From: Hyphomicrobium nitrativorans NL23
Lineage (GTDB): Bacteria; Pseudomonadota; Alphaproteobacteria; Rhizobiales; Hyphomicrobiaceae
Direction of reading: 5' to 3'
Length of the DNA stretch: 64,000 bases
Assembly (NCBI RefSeq): GCF_000503895.1
Contig: NC_022997.1
Location: 3,475,821-3,539,820, forward strand
The number at the start of each line of letters is the position of its first letter. The first letter of the stretch is position 1. Below are positions 37,014 to 45,711 of the stretch, in pieces. The notes beneath the pieces are model-generated. The model did not search any database, was not told where the DNA came from, and saw nothing but the letters and a program-made list of their open reading frames with translations. Both the position numbers and the translations under genes were made by a program.

Positions 37014-37969
37014 ATAGAGCCATTTTGCTTTTCTCCAGCTTGTAGGATTGGAGGAGGCGCTTTAAATATTTTCAAATTGACAAACCCGGACATTTCGGTT
37101 ATTTATAATAGCGCTCATAATTCTCTTTGGAGAGTTTTTGGCGGCTAGTTTTTAGGGTAACACGCGGCCCTTAATGTGCGCGTGGGCATGCTGCGGAAAT
37201 AGCTCGCAAAACCGCTTCGTTGCGGATAGCAAAGTATTGCCTACTGGCATGCTGAAACTCTAATCCTGATCCACCATGGGGCAGGTGCGGCTAACGCCGT
37301 TCATGCATGGTCATAGCTGACCCTTGAAGCGGGGGCCACGGTCGCCTGTATGTCAGCAAGCTAACCGTCTCCAAGAGTAGTCGGCGATCTACGGCTGAGC
37401 AGCATCCGCGATGGATGTACGTATCTGTGTGTCTGTCGATCCGTCGGGCGCTCGGCACGAGTGAAAGAGCGTGGACGCCTTGGGATTATGGCCTGGGCCA
37501 GCGCGCTAGACACAAGGCATAAATCATAATCCAGGTAACCCCTGATGCTCATGGCATCCAGCCCTGCGATCCTGCCCCCATATCGATGACTTTTGGGATG
37601 GTACCAAAGAAAAGGCAAAGGGACTCTTGGCGCTATAGTAGCTTTGCAGCCTTTTATGCCTAGCCGTCACTCAGATAATCCGTCAAAAACACACACCATT
37701 ATTGCTTGTCTCAAGCGAATTGATTCACAATCAAGACGCTGAAAGATCATAGCTATCACAGCAGCCCCCCGCTCAATCTGGCAGTGAAGAGGCACCGCCC
37801 CTCCTTCTCCTGCTTGGCAGATTTCTGTCGCATATTTTTGAGTCCAGATCCGTCTCTGGTTTCCATATCCAAACTAGCCGTAGCGGCTCAACGTGAAGCA
37901 AAGCCCGGACCGGCTTACGGCTCGGTGCAAAGAGCCATTTTGTTTTTATCCAACCATAGGTAGAAGGAG
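37014..37969. other. 950-base stretch without a supported gene
   Basis: Direct repeats AGAGCCATTTTG-(C/T)TTTT-(C/A)TCCA at 37016-37037 and 37931-37952 bracket the stretch. The open frame at 37361-37618 (minus) lacks a ribosome binding site and protein-like composition. The region is AT-rich near 37060-37130. It may have lost a gene. Confidence 0.5.
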
Positions 37970-38566
37970 ATGAAGAAAGTAAAGATGCCACCTATTGCGG
38001 GGCTCTTCACGGAACCTCGTAAACGCCCCCCTAAAGGCAGAGAGCCTTACTTTGAAGCTATTGAGGGCGTTATGTGCGCTCTCGTTCCTCTCGGAAAAGA
38101 AGGCAAGCAAGGACGAGCCATAATCGAAACAGACGATTGGGATCGTTACCTTGCCAACGACTATTCCCCGCGCCTCCGTCTCAATAGCAGCAGAAACGTC
38201 GTGACCGGGCACCGTCAAAGCGCCCGCGGCCGAAGCTGCGACACGACTGTCGCCCGGATCATCTTGCGCAGTGAAGCAAAGAAGGGCCACCGCGTCAGAT
38301 ACGTCAACAGCGACCGGAAAGACCTGCGTCGTAAGAACCTAGAATTGGTGCGAGGTAAGGGCGGAGACGCTTTGCGCCCTAACATGCCCGATCCGCGCAC
38401 AGGCCGCAGAGAGGTGCATCCTGCGTTCATACCCAACAAGGAACAGGCGGATCAACGCAAGGACCTGTTCCATGCGGGAGGCGTTGCGGTCTCAAAGATG
38501 GGCCTTCCCCCGAACGGCTTAGAGTGGACTGCGGAAAACATCGCGGAGAAGTACGATTGGAAATGA
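37970..38566 (+). CDS. HNH/AP2-like hypothetical protein
   Basis: 198 residues, ATG preceded by AGAAGGAG. The centre (VARIILRSEAKKGHRVRYVN then SDRKDLRRKNLELV) has the layout of phage-type HNH endonucleases with an AP2-like region, where the usual DH-I-N-G-D is followed by NRRxNLR. Here the catalytic His is not present (VRYVNSD), so nuclease activity is doubtful. It may bind DNA. First gene after the integrase region. Confidence 0.6.
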   Translation: MKKVKMPPIAGLFTEPRKRPPKGREPYFEAIEGVMCALVPLGKEGKQGRAIIETDDWDRYLANDYSPRLRLNSSRNVVTGHRQSARGRSCDTTVARIILRSEAKKGHRVRYVNSDRKDLRRKNLELVRGKGGDALRPNMPDPRTGRREVHPAFIPNKEQADQRKDLFHAGGVAVSKMGLPPNGLEWTAENIAEKYDWK

Positions 38567-38586
38567 AAGGAAGTGACGATTAGAAA

Positions 38587-38871
38587 ATGCTACAAGAAAA
38601 TATTGATAGTGAAGCAGAGAGCTACCCAAGTAGTCAGTTCCCACACGTTTCCAGCCACAGAGAGCGCGACGACGCTTATCGATATGTGGCTGCCTCCCTC
38701 ACCGACAAGTGGCGTATCGCGTCTTGCCATGACGGCATGCAATGGATTGTCCAATACCGATCCACCAAGGATCAGTGGCGATCCAAGAACTTCTTTGCTC
38801 GCGCATTCCACGCTAAGGATTGGGTTTGCAGATATTTCGAACCGGACGCGTGTCAGACCGCCCATGATTGA
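38587..38871 (+). CDS. Small conserved island protein
   Basis: 94 residues; GGAAGTGA upstream. The core WRIASCHDGMQWIVQYRSTK, followed by a Trp-Arg-Ser-Lys-Phe stretch, has the pattern of small proteins common in alphaproteobacterial integrative elements (KWRIIVCRDGIQWIL type). Function is unknown. It lies 21 bases after the HNH-like gene and is probably cotranscribed. Confidence 0.55.
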   Translation: MLQENIDSEAESYPSSQFPHVSSHRERDDAYRYVAASLTDKWRIASCHDGMQWIVQYRSTKDQWRSKNFFARAFHAKDWVCRYFEPDACQTAHD

Positions 38872-39179
38872 ACCGAGACACATCCGTATACATGAAGCTG
38901 AGTGGCTCCAAACACCCTTACACCGGCCACTTAGGAGAGGCGTACAGAGGTCTTCTTGGTTGGCAGACAACGAGAAGCCTTTGGAACTGTCCGAGAGTCT
39001 CAGGCCACGTCAAGCTGACGGAACGCTTAGCCGAGTTAGCGGTCATGAGACCGTCGGCGACGAGGTGAGCAACTGGGTTGTGCAGCTCCGTCCGCACTTC
39101 ACTGTTGAGCGGACGAACCGTCGACTTGCCACACTGGACTGGAAGCGGACGTAAGCTCTCTGCATTCCGCGCCAGAATG

Positions 39180-42100
39180 TCAATGCAGCAGGTCGAACGC
39201 GATCGGGCCCTTGCGGTTGAAGCGCACTTTGAACGATACGGTATCGCCGGAGCGCAGCGAGTTCCACATCAGCGGCGGGGTATTGTCGGCATGCGTGAAA
39301 ATGCGGGCCGGGTAGGCTGCCGACTGAACAAAGGCTATGGTGGCTTTGAGCGAGGCGATGGTGCCGGTGTAACAGCCCAACCGTTTGGTGATGATGGTGT
39401 CGCGCGCAGGCGCGCGCTGGCGGAAGTGGGACGGGGCTAGCCGGTCTATCTGGACGAACACCTGCTGGGCCTCGTGCGCTGATCCGGTAAGGAACAGGTA
39501 CTGGGCGTGTAGGTAGCGTGCTTCGTAGTTGTGGTCGTTGCTGGCGTAGCTCTTGGCGAGGTGCTGCTGGATGGCGAGATGGCGGTCGGGCTCGTTGGCG
39601 AGCAGGTACTTCGCCATCTCAAGGTGTGCCATGCGATCGTCGGGGTTGCGCTCGAGGGCTGAGCGTAACACTTCGCCGGAGCGGGCGGGCTCGTGGTGTT
39701 CGTCATAATACTGAGCCAGCCGGATCGCCACGCCGGAGCCGCGCGGTCCGGCCTTCCAAGCTTTCTCGAGCGCGGCCACGGTCCGCTTGTGCTGGGAGAG
39801 GATATCGCGCAGGCGCGCCTCGGCCTTGTGCGGCTCGCTGTCGTCGGGGAACAGCTGCTGGAACTGCGCCAGCTGTTTCTCGGCATCCTTGATCTTGTCT
39901 TGGAAGAAGGCGAGGTCACGCTCGTTCGGGGGATCGGCGAGGGCCTGCGCAAGGTCGGCAATTTCATCTATGGTGATGTTGACACGAGTGGACAGTACAT
40001 AGGCGTCCCGGTCGGCGCGCATTTCCGACAGGCGCTCGCGCGCTAGACGCCGGTATTGCTCCTTGGCGAGCGGCGATGTGGCAAGGTTGGCCCGCTTGCG
40101 GCAGATGAGGGCGTGCGTGTGCTTAATGGGCTTGGCATCGGGACCAAGCAACAGGGCTTCGCGCACCAGGCGGTCGGATTCATCGAGCGAGCCCTGCGGG
40201 TGGTTGAGCTCGAAGATTGCCCATTGCTGATAGAGGAAAGCGCGATCAGGCGCGGCTTCAAGCGCCGCCCGATAAATCGTGCGCCCCGCTTCGGGTGAGG
40301 CAAGGTCGTCGGCGAGTTTGCGGCCACGGGTGATCTCGTCGAGCGCACGCGCGTCCGAGCTATAGCCAATATCGAGCGCACCGACGATTCGTGCCAGCTG
40401 TTCGGCGCGCTCCTCGTCGCTGGCGCAGGCTTGTTGGAACACGAGCTTAGCGATGTGGGAGTGGCGGGCGATGTAGTGCCAGTCGCCAGTATAGTGGTCG
40501 ACGTCATTGAGCACCACGTTCTCCAGGGGCACCAGGAAATTCTGCTGGTAGTCGGCAAAGCGGATGCCCGAGATGCGCGATATGGTGCCGGCGCGAGCGA
40601 CTACGCCGTACTGGTGCAAGGTGCAGATATCGAGGTAGAGCTGGCGCGCCTGCTCGGGGACTATGCCGAGGTATTCCTCGTGCACGATCTTCTCGAAGGG
40701 CTTGCCGAGGGTGGTTTCGTGCAGCGCCACCAGCAGCTGACTCTCGGCACGATCGGTGAAAGCTCGCACCTGCGCGTCGCGCTGCTGGCCCGCCAGCAGA
40801 CCAAGTGCGTTGTGGCGTGTCAGCAGGTCGAGCAGTGCCTCGATCTCGGCCCCGGTGAGGATCGGAATGGCCATGTCGTTAGGCATGCCTGATTGTTGCA
40901 GGCTTTCGCAGTAGACATTCCATTCGTTCAAGCGCTCGGCTCCGATCAGCGTGAGGGGGAGACCCTTCAGCTTAGCGGTGGTGATGAGGCTGTGCAGCAC
41001 ATCGACGCGCAGTGCGAGCTTGTCTACGAACAGAAACAGCCGCTTGCCGCTCAAGCGGTGCAACTCGGCGAGCGTGTCGAAGGAGATGGCGCCGCTGTCG
41101 TTGAGCCATAGCACGAGCGCGTCATAGTCGGCGGCGGCCTCCCACGCAGCGCGCTTTAAGACGATGGTCTTGCCGGAACCGGCCGGCCCAGTCACTACGT
41201 AGAAGTCGAGCTCTGGGCCGGCAGGGGGATCGAGCACGGCATCAAGCACGATGTTGTCGACGATGCGGCGGGGAAAATCGAGGCGCTGCGCGATCGCACC
41301 CCAGCCCGTATCGAAGCCCTGGTAGAAGCGCTGTGGATCCTGCGCCGCGAGCGGCATCTGCGGGTGCACCAGCGTCAGATCCCGCTCGAGCGCGGTGGCG
41401 AGCGCGGCCGGCGTTGGCTGGTTGGTCTTGAAGTGGCGCCGCACCGGTTCGGTGACCGTGCTCGGTGTCGGCGCGAGCGCGCGCGCCGCCGGTGGGATTT
41501 CGCGGTCGAGCGCCTGCATGAACTCGTTGAAGGTGGCCTTGATAATGTGCACGTTGCGGCTCGCCCAGAACTGCACCTCGAAGTCGGTCGCCTTTGGCGT
41601 GACGATGTAATAGGCGGGGCGCTTGATGCCGTCTGCGGCGAGATCATAGATCAGGTTGCGGATATGCGGATCCGCAAGCTGGTAGCCGACGAACACGAAG
41701 GCGCTTTCAAAAGCCCAACTGCGCAGCCGGTCATAGAGGCGCGTGCGGTGGCGCTCGTACTGGCTGTAATGCTCGGGTGAGAGTACCAGCGGCACGTCCT
41801 TGTCGTGCAGGTGGTTCAAGCAGCCGTGCAGCTTGAGGAACATCAACGGCGCCGCGTCCCGCTGCAGCCGCTCTTCCACCGGTTCGCTGTCCTTCACGAA
41901 CGGCACTAGCGTTTGCAGCCGGTCGCGCGCCGAATAGGCCTTGTCGACCAGTAGGTCGTAGTTAGTGGTCGCAAGCCCGCGCCAGCGAAAACCCGGCAGA
42001 AGCTTGTGTGCTGGCGACGGCTGGAACGCGTCTAGCTGCGTGCGAACGAACTCGAAAACCGTTGCTTGGCCGTGCACCTGGATCGCCATCTCGGCCAGCA

Positions 42101-42311
42101 CGGTGAGATCGTAGTCCTCCATCGGATTGTTGAAGAAGCGTATACCGAGCTGCGCACGCAGCTCCTTGGCCGACGGGCCATGACGGCCGTGCGTATCGAG
42201 AGCATCCATGGAGGCGCCGGCGCCAAGGAAAAGCACGACATGCTGGCTGCGCACCGATTGCTGCAGCGCTGCCGGCAGATCGACCCGTGGAGGAGCGAGC
42301 GTTGTGGTCAT
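39180..42311 (-). CDS. SIR2-STAND-TPR protein with C-terminal cold-shock-like domain
   Basis: About 1043 residues from the ATG at 42311; the frame upstream is not protein-like. Residues 20-270 are SIR2-like: LFLGAGASMDAL near 30, ATTNYDLLVDKAY, LKLHGCLNHL near 158, and FVGYQLADPHIRNL near 208. A P-loop NTPase follows: Walker A VTGPAGSGKTIVLK near 375 and Walker B RLFLFVDKL near 425. Residues 690-960 are TPR-like helical repeats. The last 70 residues (GTIASLKATIAFVQ; ARIFTHADNTPPLMWNSLRS; GDTVSFKVRFNRKGPIAFDL) resemble a cold-shock/OB fold. SIR2-STAND proteins (AVAST type V) deplete NAD+ on sensing phage. The OB-type end could be a nucleic-acid sensor (inference). Confidence 0.85.
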   Translation of the reverse strand: MTTTLAPPRVDLPAALQQSVRSQHVVLFLGAGASMDALDTHGRHGPSAKELRAQLGIRFFNNPMEDYDLTVLAEMAIQVHGQATVFEFVRTQLDAFQPSPAHKLLPGFRWRGLATTNYDLLVDKAYSARDRLQTLVPFVKDSEPVEERLQRDAAPLMFLKLHGCLNHLHDKDVPLVLSPEHYSQYERHRTRLYDRLRSWAFESAFVFVGYQLADPHIRNLIYDLAADGIKRPAYYIVTPKATDFEVQFWASRNVHIIKATFNEFMQALDREIPPAARALAPTPSTVTEPVRRHFKTNQPTPAALATALERDLTLVHPQMPLAAQDPQRFYQGFDTGWGAIAQRLDFPRRIVDNIVLDAVLDPPAGPELDFYVVTGPAGSGKTIVLKRAAWEAAADYDALVLWLNDSGAISFDTLAELHRLSGKRLFLFVDKLALRVDVLHSLITTAKLKGLPLTLIGAERLNEWNVYCESLQQSGMPNDMAIPILTGAEIEALLDLLTRHNALGLLAGQQRDAQVRAFTDRAESQLLVALHETTLGKPFEKIVHEEYLGIVPEQARQLYLDICTLHQYGVVARAGTISRISGIRFADYQQNFLVPLENVVLNDVDHYTGDWHYIARHSHIAKLVFQQACASDEERAEQLARIVGALDIGYSSDARALDEITRGRKLADDLASPEAGRTIYRAALEAAPDRAFLYQQWAIFELNHPQGSLDESDRLVREALLLGPDAKPIKHTHALICRKRANLATSPLAKEQYRRLARERLSEMRADRDAYVLSTRVNITIDEIADLAQALADPPNERDLAFFQDKIKDAEKQLAQFQQLFPDDSEPHKAEARLRDILSQHKRTVAALEKAWKAGPRGSGVAIRLAQYYDEHHEPARSGEVLRSALERNPDDRMAHLEMAKYLLANEPDRHLAIQQHLAKSYASNDHNYEARYLHAQYLFLTGSAHEAQQVFVQIDRLAPSHFRQRAPARDTIITKRLGCYTGTIASLKATIAFVQSAAYPARIFTHADNTPPLMWNSLRSGDTVSFKVRFNRKGPIAFDLLH

Positions 42312-42680
42312 GCAATGACTGGCTGAAAGAGTGTGATGTGAGCACAAGCCTAGTGTATCGCGCCGCAAATGGAAAGGACGGCCGCGACCGGAACGGCAAC
42401 TGTCCACCACCTCTTTCCGGCGCGAGCGGCAAGCGCTAGAGCGGCGCGTTTCTGCGGTGCATTGCGCGCCTACCGGCCAAAAACATCGGCACGCAATGGC
42501 CGCGCTACTACCCAAAGCAGAACTATGTTCGGTCACGTCCCCGAGCAAGCGCAGTCGCGCGCAACTTCCGACATTGGGACCGACCGTTGTACAAGGTGGC
42601 GGCACGCCTGCTATGGAAAAAATAGCACCAGACTCCGCCATGTCTAGAGTACCAACACACTTCGCCCACGGGGGGTTCTT
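42312..42680. other. Divergent promoter region of the SIR2 and TIR-like genes
   Basis: About 370 bases without a supported gene. The start of the TIR-like gene is preceded by GGGGGGT. No clear repeats or dyads were found. Confidence 0.4.
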
Positions 42681-43916
42681 TTGAAAGTCTTCTATTCTTG
42701 GCAGAGCGACCTGCCGGGCGCCACGCATCGCCATTTGATCCGCAGCGCATTGGACCGGGCCATCACCGAAGTGTCCAACGAGCCCGACCTTGAAGAGGCT
42801 GATCGTCCCGAGATGGACGAAGCCACCAAGGGCGAACCGGGCATGGTCGATATTGCCGCGACCGTGTTGAAAAAGATTGGAGAGTGTAGGGCCTTCGTGG
42901 CGGACCTGACGCCGGTATGCGAAGCGCCCAACGGCAAAAAGATGCCGAACTCCAACGTTGTCTTCGAGTTGGGCTACGCCTATGCCAAGCCGGGTCAAGG
43001 CGCCATCATCGCCATCGTGAACAAAGCCAAGTACAAGCCCGACGACTTGCCGTTCGACCTGCGCGGCAAGCGAGTCATGAGCTACAAGCTTGCCGACAAC
43101 GCAACGCCAGCGGAAAAGAAGTCCGCGCTTGATGGGTTAACTCGCGGGCTGACCGATGCCCTGAGGCTCATCGTTACCAACGCCAGAGATGTAAAGGCTG
43201 CCACGACGGAAATTGAAGGGGTAGAAGCCGATCCCTCCAACCCCTCCATCTGGAAGGGTGGCCGCAGGTTCGACTTCACCATCCCCTACCTGAATGAGGA
43301 TGTGGTTCACATTATTGACAGCCACCAGCGGTCTTTCGTCCGCATTATACCCGCGCCGTGGAAGGTTCCTAACATAACTGAGGTGGCTAGCCTGGCTAAC
43401 GACCTATGGCCCTCTACGTCTGGCGGCACTGGCAGCGGAAACTACGGCGCTGTAGAGTTCGGCTACGTCAAGCTGTGGTACGCAGGCAAGAGGGATGACG
43501 GCCAATACATCGCCAAGAATGTCGCTGCATTCCACGAGGCCAGCGGCGAATGGTGGTTTATCGATGGTTCGTCGGTCATCGAATATCAAAACGAGACCTT
43601 CTTCGACCCCATCAAGACCTTCGCGGAGTGGCAACGGTCCATCCGGAACGCCAATGCTAACCTCGATAGGCTCGGCGCCCCACCTCTGAGGAAGGTTATC
43701 GTCGGTGTAGTGGGCACGCAGAATGCCATGTGGGCGGGCAGGCCCGAGAAAAAGTTTCGCAAACCGTCGATGGAGCACTCAGCGCAGAACGCTCAATGGA
43801 CCGCGGTTGACGAGATGGTCTTCCTGAAGGACGCTTACAACATCGTCCGCAATGGCTTCGCCATGGAGCCGTTGGACCAAGTGAAGTTTGATAAGCTGCT
43901 AGACAAGCTCGTGTGA
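42681..43916 (+). CDS. TIR-like nucleotide-binding protein
   Basis: 411 residues from a TTG start at 42681. The N-terminal 150 residues have the Rossmann-like pattern of TIR-related effectors: VFYSWQSDLPGATHRHLIRS at the start, ECRAFVADLTPVC for the third strand, and MPNSNVVFELGYAYA, where Glu97 is in the position of the TIR catalytic Glu. The C-terminal 230 residues are not recognised and may be the sensing domain. TIR domains hydrolyse NAD+ or make signal nucleotides. It is divergent from the SIR2-STAND gene and may be an independent defence gene. Confidence 0.75.
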   Translation: MKVFYSWQSDLPGATHRHLIRSALDRAITEVSNEPDLEEADRPEMDEATKGEPGMVDIAATVLKKIGECRAFVADLTPVCEAPNGKKMPNSNVVFELGYAYAKPGQGAIIAIVNKAKYKPDDLPFDLRGKRVMSYKLADNATPAEKKSALDGLTRGLTDALRLIVTNARDVKAATTEIEGVEADPSNPSIWKGGRRFDFTIPYLNEDVVHIIDSHQRSFVRIIPAPWKVPNITEVASLANDLWPSTSGGTGSGNYGAVEFGYVKLWYAGKRDDGQYIAKNVAAFHEASGEWWFIDGSSVIEYQNETFFDPIKTFAEWQRSIRNANANLDRLGAPPLRKVIVGVVGTQNAMWAGRPEKKFRKPSMEHSAQNAQWTAVDEMVFLKDAYNIVRNGFAMEPLDQVKFDKLLDKLV

Positions 43917-43985
43917 GCTGGCACCGATTCCAAACTCTTCTGCACCTGCCAAGCGACATACGCCGTAACTAGCAAGCGGCTATCC

Positions 43986-44101
43986 TCCCATTCATTTACA
44001 AGCTCAAACGGGCTAATCTGGAAGACGAGATGCGAGAGGGCGCATCGCAGTTCGTAGCGGAATACAAGCGGGCTAGCCGAAAGAATGCAAATCCCCGGTA
44101 G
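43986..44101 (+). pseudogene. Possible 3' remnant of a lost gene
   Basis: An open frame after an in-frame stop encodes AILPFIYKLKRANLEDEMRE then GASQFVAEYKRASRKNANPR. It is charged and protein-like but has no usable start near its beginning. The ATG at 44030 would leave 23 residues. It could be a truncated tail. Confidence 0.3.
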
Positions 44102-44111
44102 GTAGATTGTT

Positions 44112-44654
44112 TCAGATCTTGGCTAGAGCTTGCTTCAATTGCGTGTCAACGTTGCCCTCAGACACGGTCAAATGCACAACATCCCCGGTCCGAAGTCTTT
44201 CAATCACGCTTGGCAATAGAAGGCCTTCAGTCTCTTTAGGGGTGACCAGAAGCAAACGCGCTGCTCCATGCACATCGGCGAGGTATTGTTCAATAGCAGC
44301 ATGTGTCAGACTCTCTGGCGTAAGCTTCGCTTCTAAAACGACATGCTTGTCGCCCCGCGTAATCACAAAATCTGCGTTGTTTCCTCGGTGAAGTTCACCT
44401 GACTTCAGGATCCTTTCAAGGGAATCCTTGATCATCTGTTCGAACTCAAGCGCATCGGTGATCCTCTTTGCTATCTCGACGGCATCATCTGAGGACCGGA
44501 CACTGATGGTTTCTTTTCGACCATCTGGCTTAGAAACGATCAATTCGCGAAGCACTTTGTCTGCAAAAGCCCTCGATGTAATCCAAGAGACTAAAAGGCC
44601 TGCTGTCGTCGCGACAACCCCTGCAAGAAATGACAGCGTAAAACTTGCCTCCAT
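44112..44654 (-). CDS. Membrane-anchored PD-(D/E)XK nuclease-like protein
   Basis: About 180 residues from the ATG at 44654, preceded by GAAGGAGAAGG. One membrane helix at residues 5-25 (LSFLAGVVATTAGLLVSWI). A cytoplasmic domain follows with EFEQMIKDSLERIL, then NADFVITRGDKHVVLEAK: Asp...Glu-x-Lys with the spacing of a restriction-endonuclease-like fold. The helix TPESLTHAAIEQYLADV follows it. The start shares one base with the stop of the upstream membrane gene, so the two are coupled. Probably a membrane-tethered nuclease; substrate unknown. Confidence 0.6.
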   Translation of the reverse strand: MEASFTLSFLAGVVATTAGLLVSWITSRAFADKVLRELIVSKPDGRKETISVRSSDDAVEIAKRITDALEFEQMIKDSLERILKSGELHRGNNADFVITRGDKHVVLEAKLTPESLTHAAIEQYLADVHGAARLLLVTPKETEGLLLPSVIERLRTGDVVHLTVSEGNVDTQLKQALAKI

Positions 44655-45046
44655 CACACCTTCTCCTTCACAAATACGAAGGCCAGACACGACGCGTATA
44701 CGACAATACCGATTAGAAGATGATCATTGATCCAAAGGTGAGCTGATTGCGGGAACTTAATCGAGACATAGCAGGCCGCACACCAGGCGAACAAGAAGAG
44801 CAGCAAAGTCATCCATACTATGGAAGTCAGGATATGATCCGCTTTTGAGACCGCTATGACGTCTGGCCGATTTCGAATCTTGACGTTGATAATCTTCGGA
44901 CGGACTAGCGGCGGAAGGAACGAGACACCGGCGGCGGCCAGCGCAGGGCCCGTGAACTCAAAAGTATTAACCGACATGATAGTGCGAAGGCCCCACTCAA
45001 ACAGGAGCAGGATCAACGGGAAAACACAGACGAAAGCAGTGTACAT
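44654..45046 (-). CDS. Four-helix membrane protein coupled to the nuclease-like gene
   Basis: 130 residues. Helices at about 2-20 (YTAFVCVFPLILLLFEWGL), 32-47, 73-93 (ILTSIVWMTLLLFLFAWCA) and 108-125. No enzymatic motif. The stop codon overlaps the start of the nuclease-like gene. It may form the membrane part or sensor of a two-component nuclease system. Confidence 0.55.
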   Translation of the reverse strand: MYTAFVCVFPLILLLFEWGLRTIMSVNTFEFTGPALAAAGVSFLPPLVRPKIINVKIRNRPDVIAVSKADHILTSIVWMTLLLFLFAWCAACYVSIKFPQSAHLWINDHLLIGIVVYASCLAFVFVKEKV

Positions 45047-45711
45047 ATCGCCCCCCCACCGCGCGTAAGTATCGTATATCTCTTCGAATTCCTCATCCGG
45101 ATTCGATCACAACGAGCAACAAAAACTTACCGCAACCAACCCTGCCGCGAAAGCCATAAGTGCCTTTGGGGGATACGGCGGTTCACAGGGGAGCTTACGG
45201 GTCTGTGTCTGTAGTAGATGGCAGTGACTGAGCTTCACACTGAGCCCTTGTGGCCCAAAAATATGATCTGCGATAGGAGGTGGAACATACGCGCTGCGAG
45301 TCTCGCCGCCAGTACATCCGCTTTCATCAACAGCAATTCTCAAACGTCCGCTCAGCGTCTACGAGCGGAGTTCCAGACAAAGCGACATTTGGAAGGGCCT
45401 TGGGCGCCCCCGATGTCCGCAATTGGGACGCAACGTATTAGGTAGGTTGCTCGGCCGAGAAAGCTGACCTGTACGATTGCATGCGAACGGCGAATAGGGC
45501 CTCAAGTCCGATGTCAGCTTAGATCTTCTATGCAGACATTCCCCGCGCGCTCGTCGCCTTCGTCATTGCGGTACAGGATCACACCAAACGAGTTCCACGC
45601 CTGGCAGGAGGTGTGGTCTCGTGGATAAGGGGGAAATGTCCTTGCCTTTTCAGCCGCGATTGGGATCTCGTTTCCTGCAGGCCGTCGAAGCGGGAAAGCC
45701 CAAACGCGCTC
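45047..45711. other. Intergenic region before the HEAT-repeat gene
   Basis: No gene is supported in these 660 bases. The minus-strand frame at 45107-45343 starts with TTG, lacks a ribosome binding site and is not convincing. The frame of the following gene is open back to 45613. Confidence 0.4.

Noticed and set aside
37361-37618. 85-residue minus-strand ORF
   Set aside because: No ribosome binding site, unusual composition, and no family pattern.
38864-39154. 96-residue frame overlapping the small island protein
   Set aside because: The ATG overlaps the stop of the better-supported ORF, but the product has no recognisable pattern and no clear ribosome binding site; it could still be a decayed gene.
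42312-42998. N-terminal extension of the SIR2 protein (230 residues)
   Set aside because: The SIR2 fold begins soon after the ATG at 42311. The extension runs over the divergent promoter and the start of the TIR-like gene and lacks domain character.
45107-45343. 78-residue minus-strand frame before the HEAT gene
   Set aside because: TTG start, no ribosome binding site, Pro-rich random-looking sequence.
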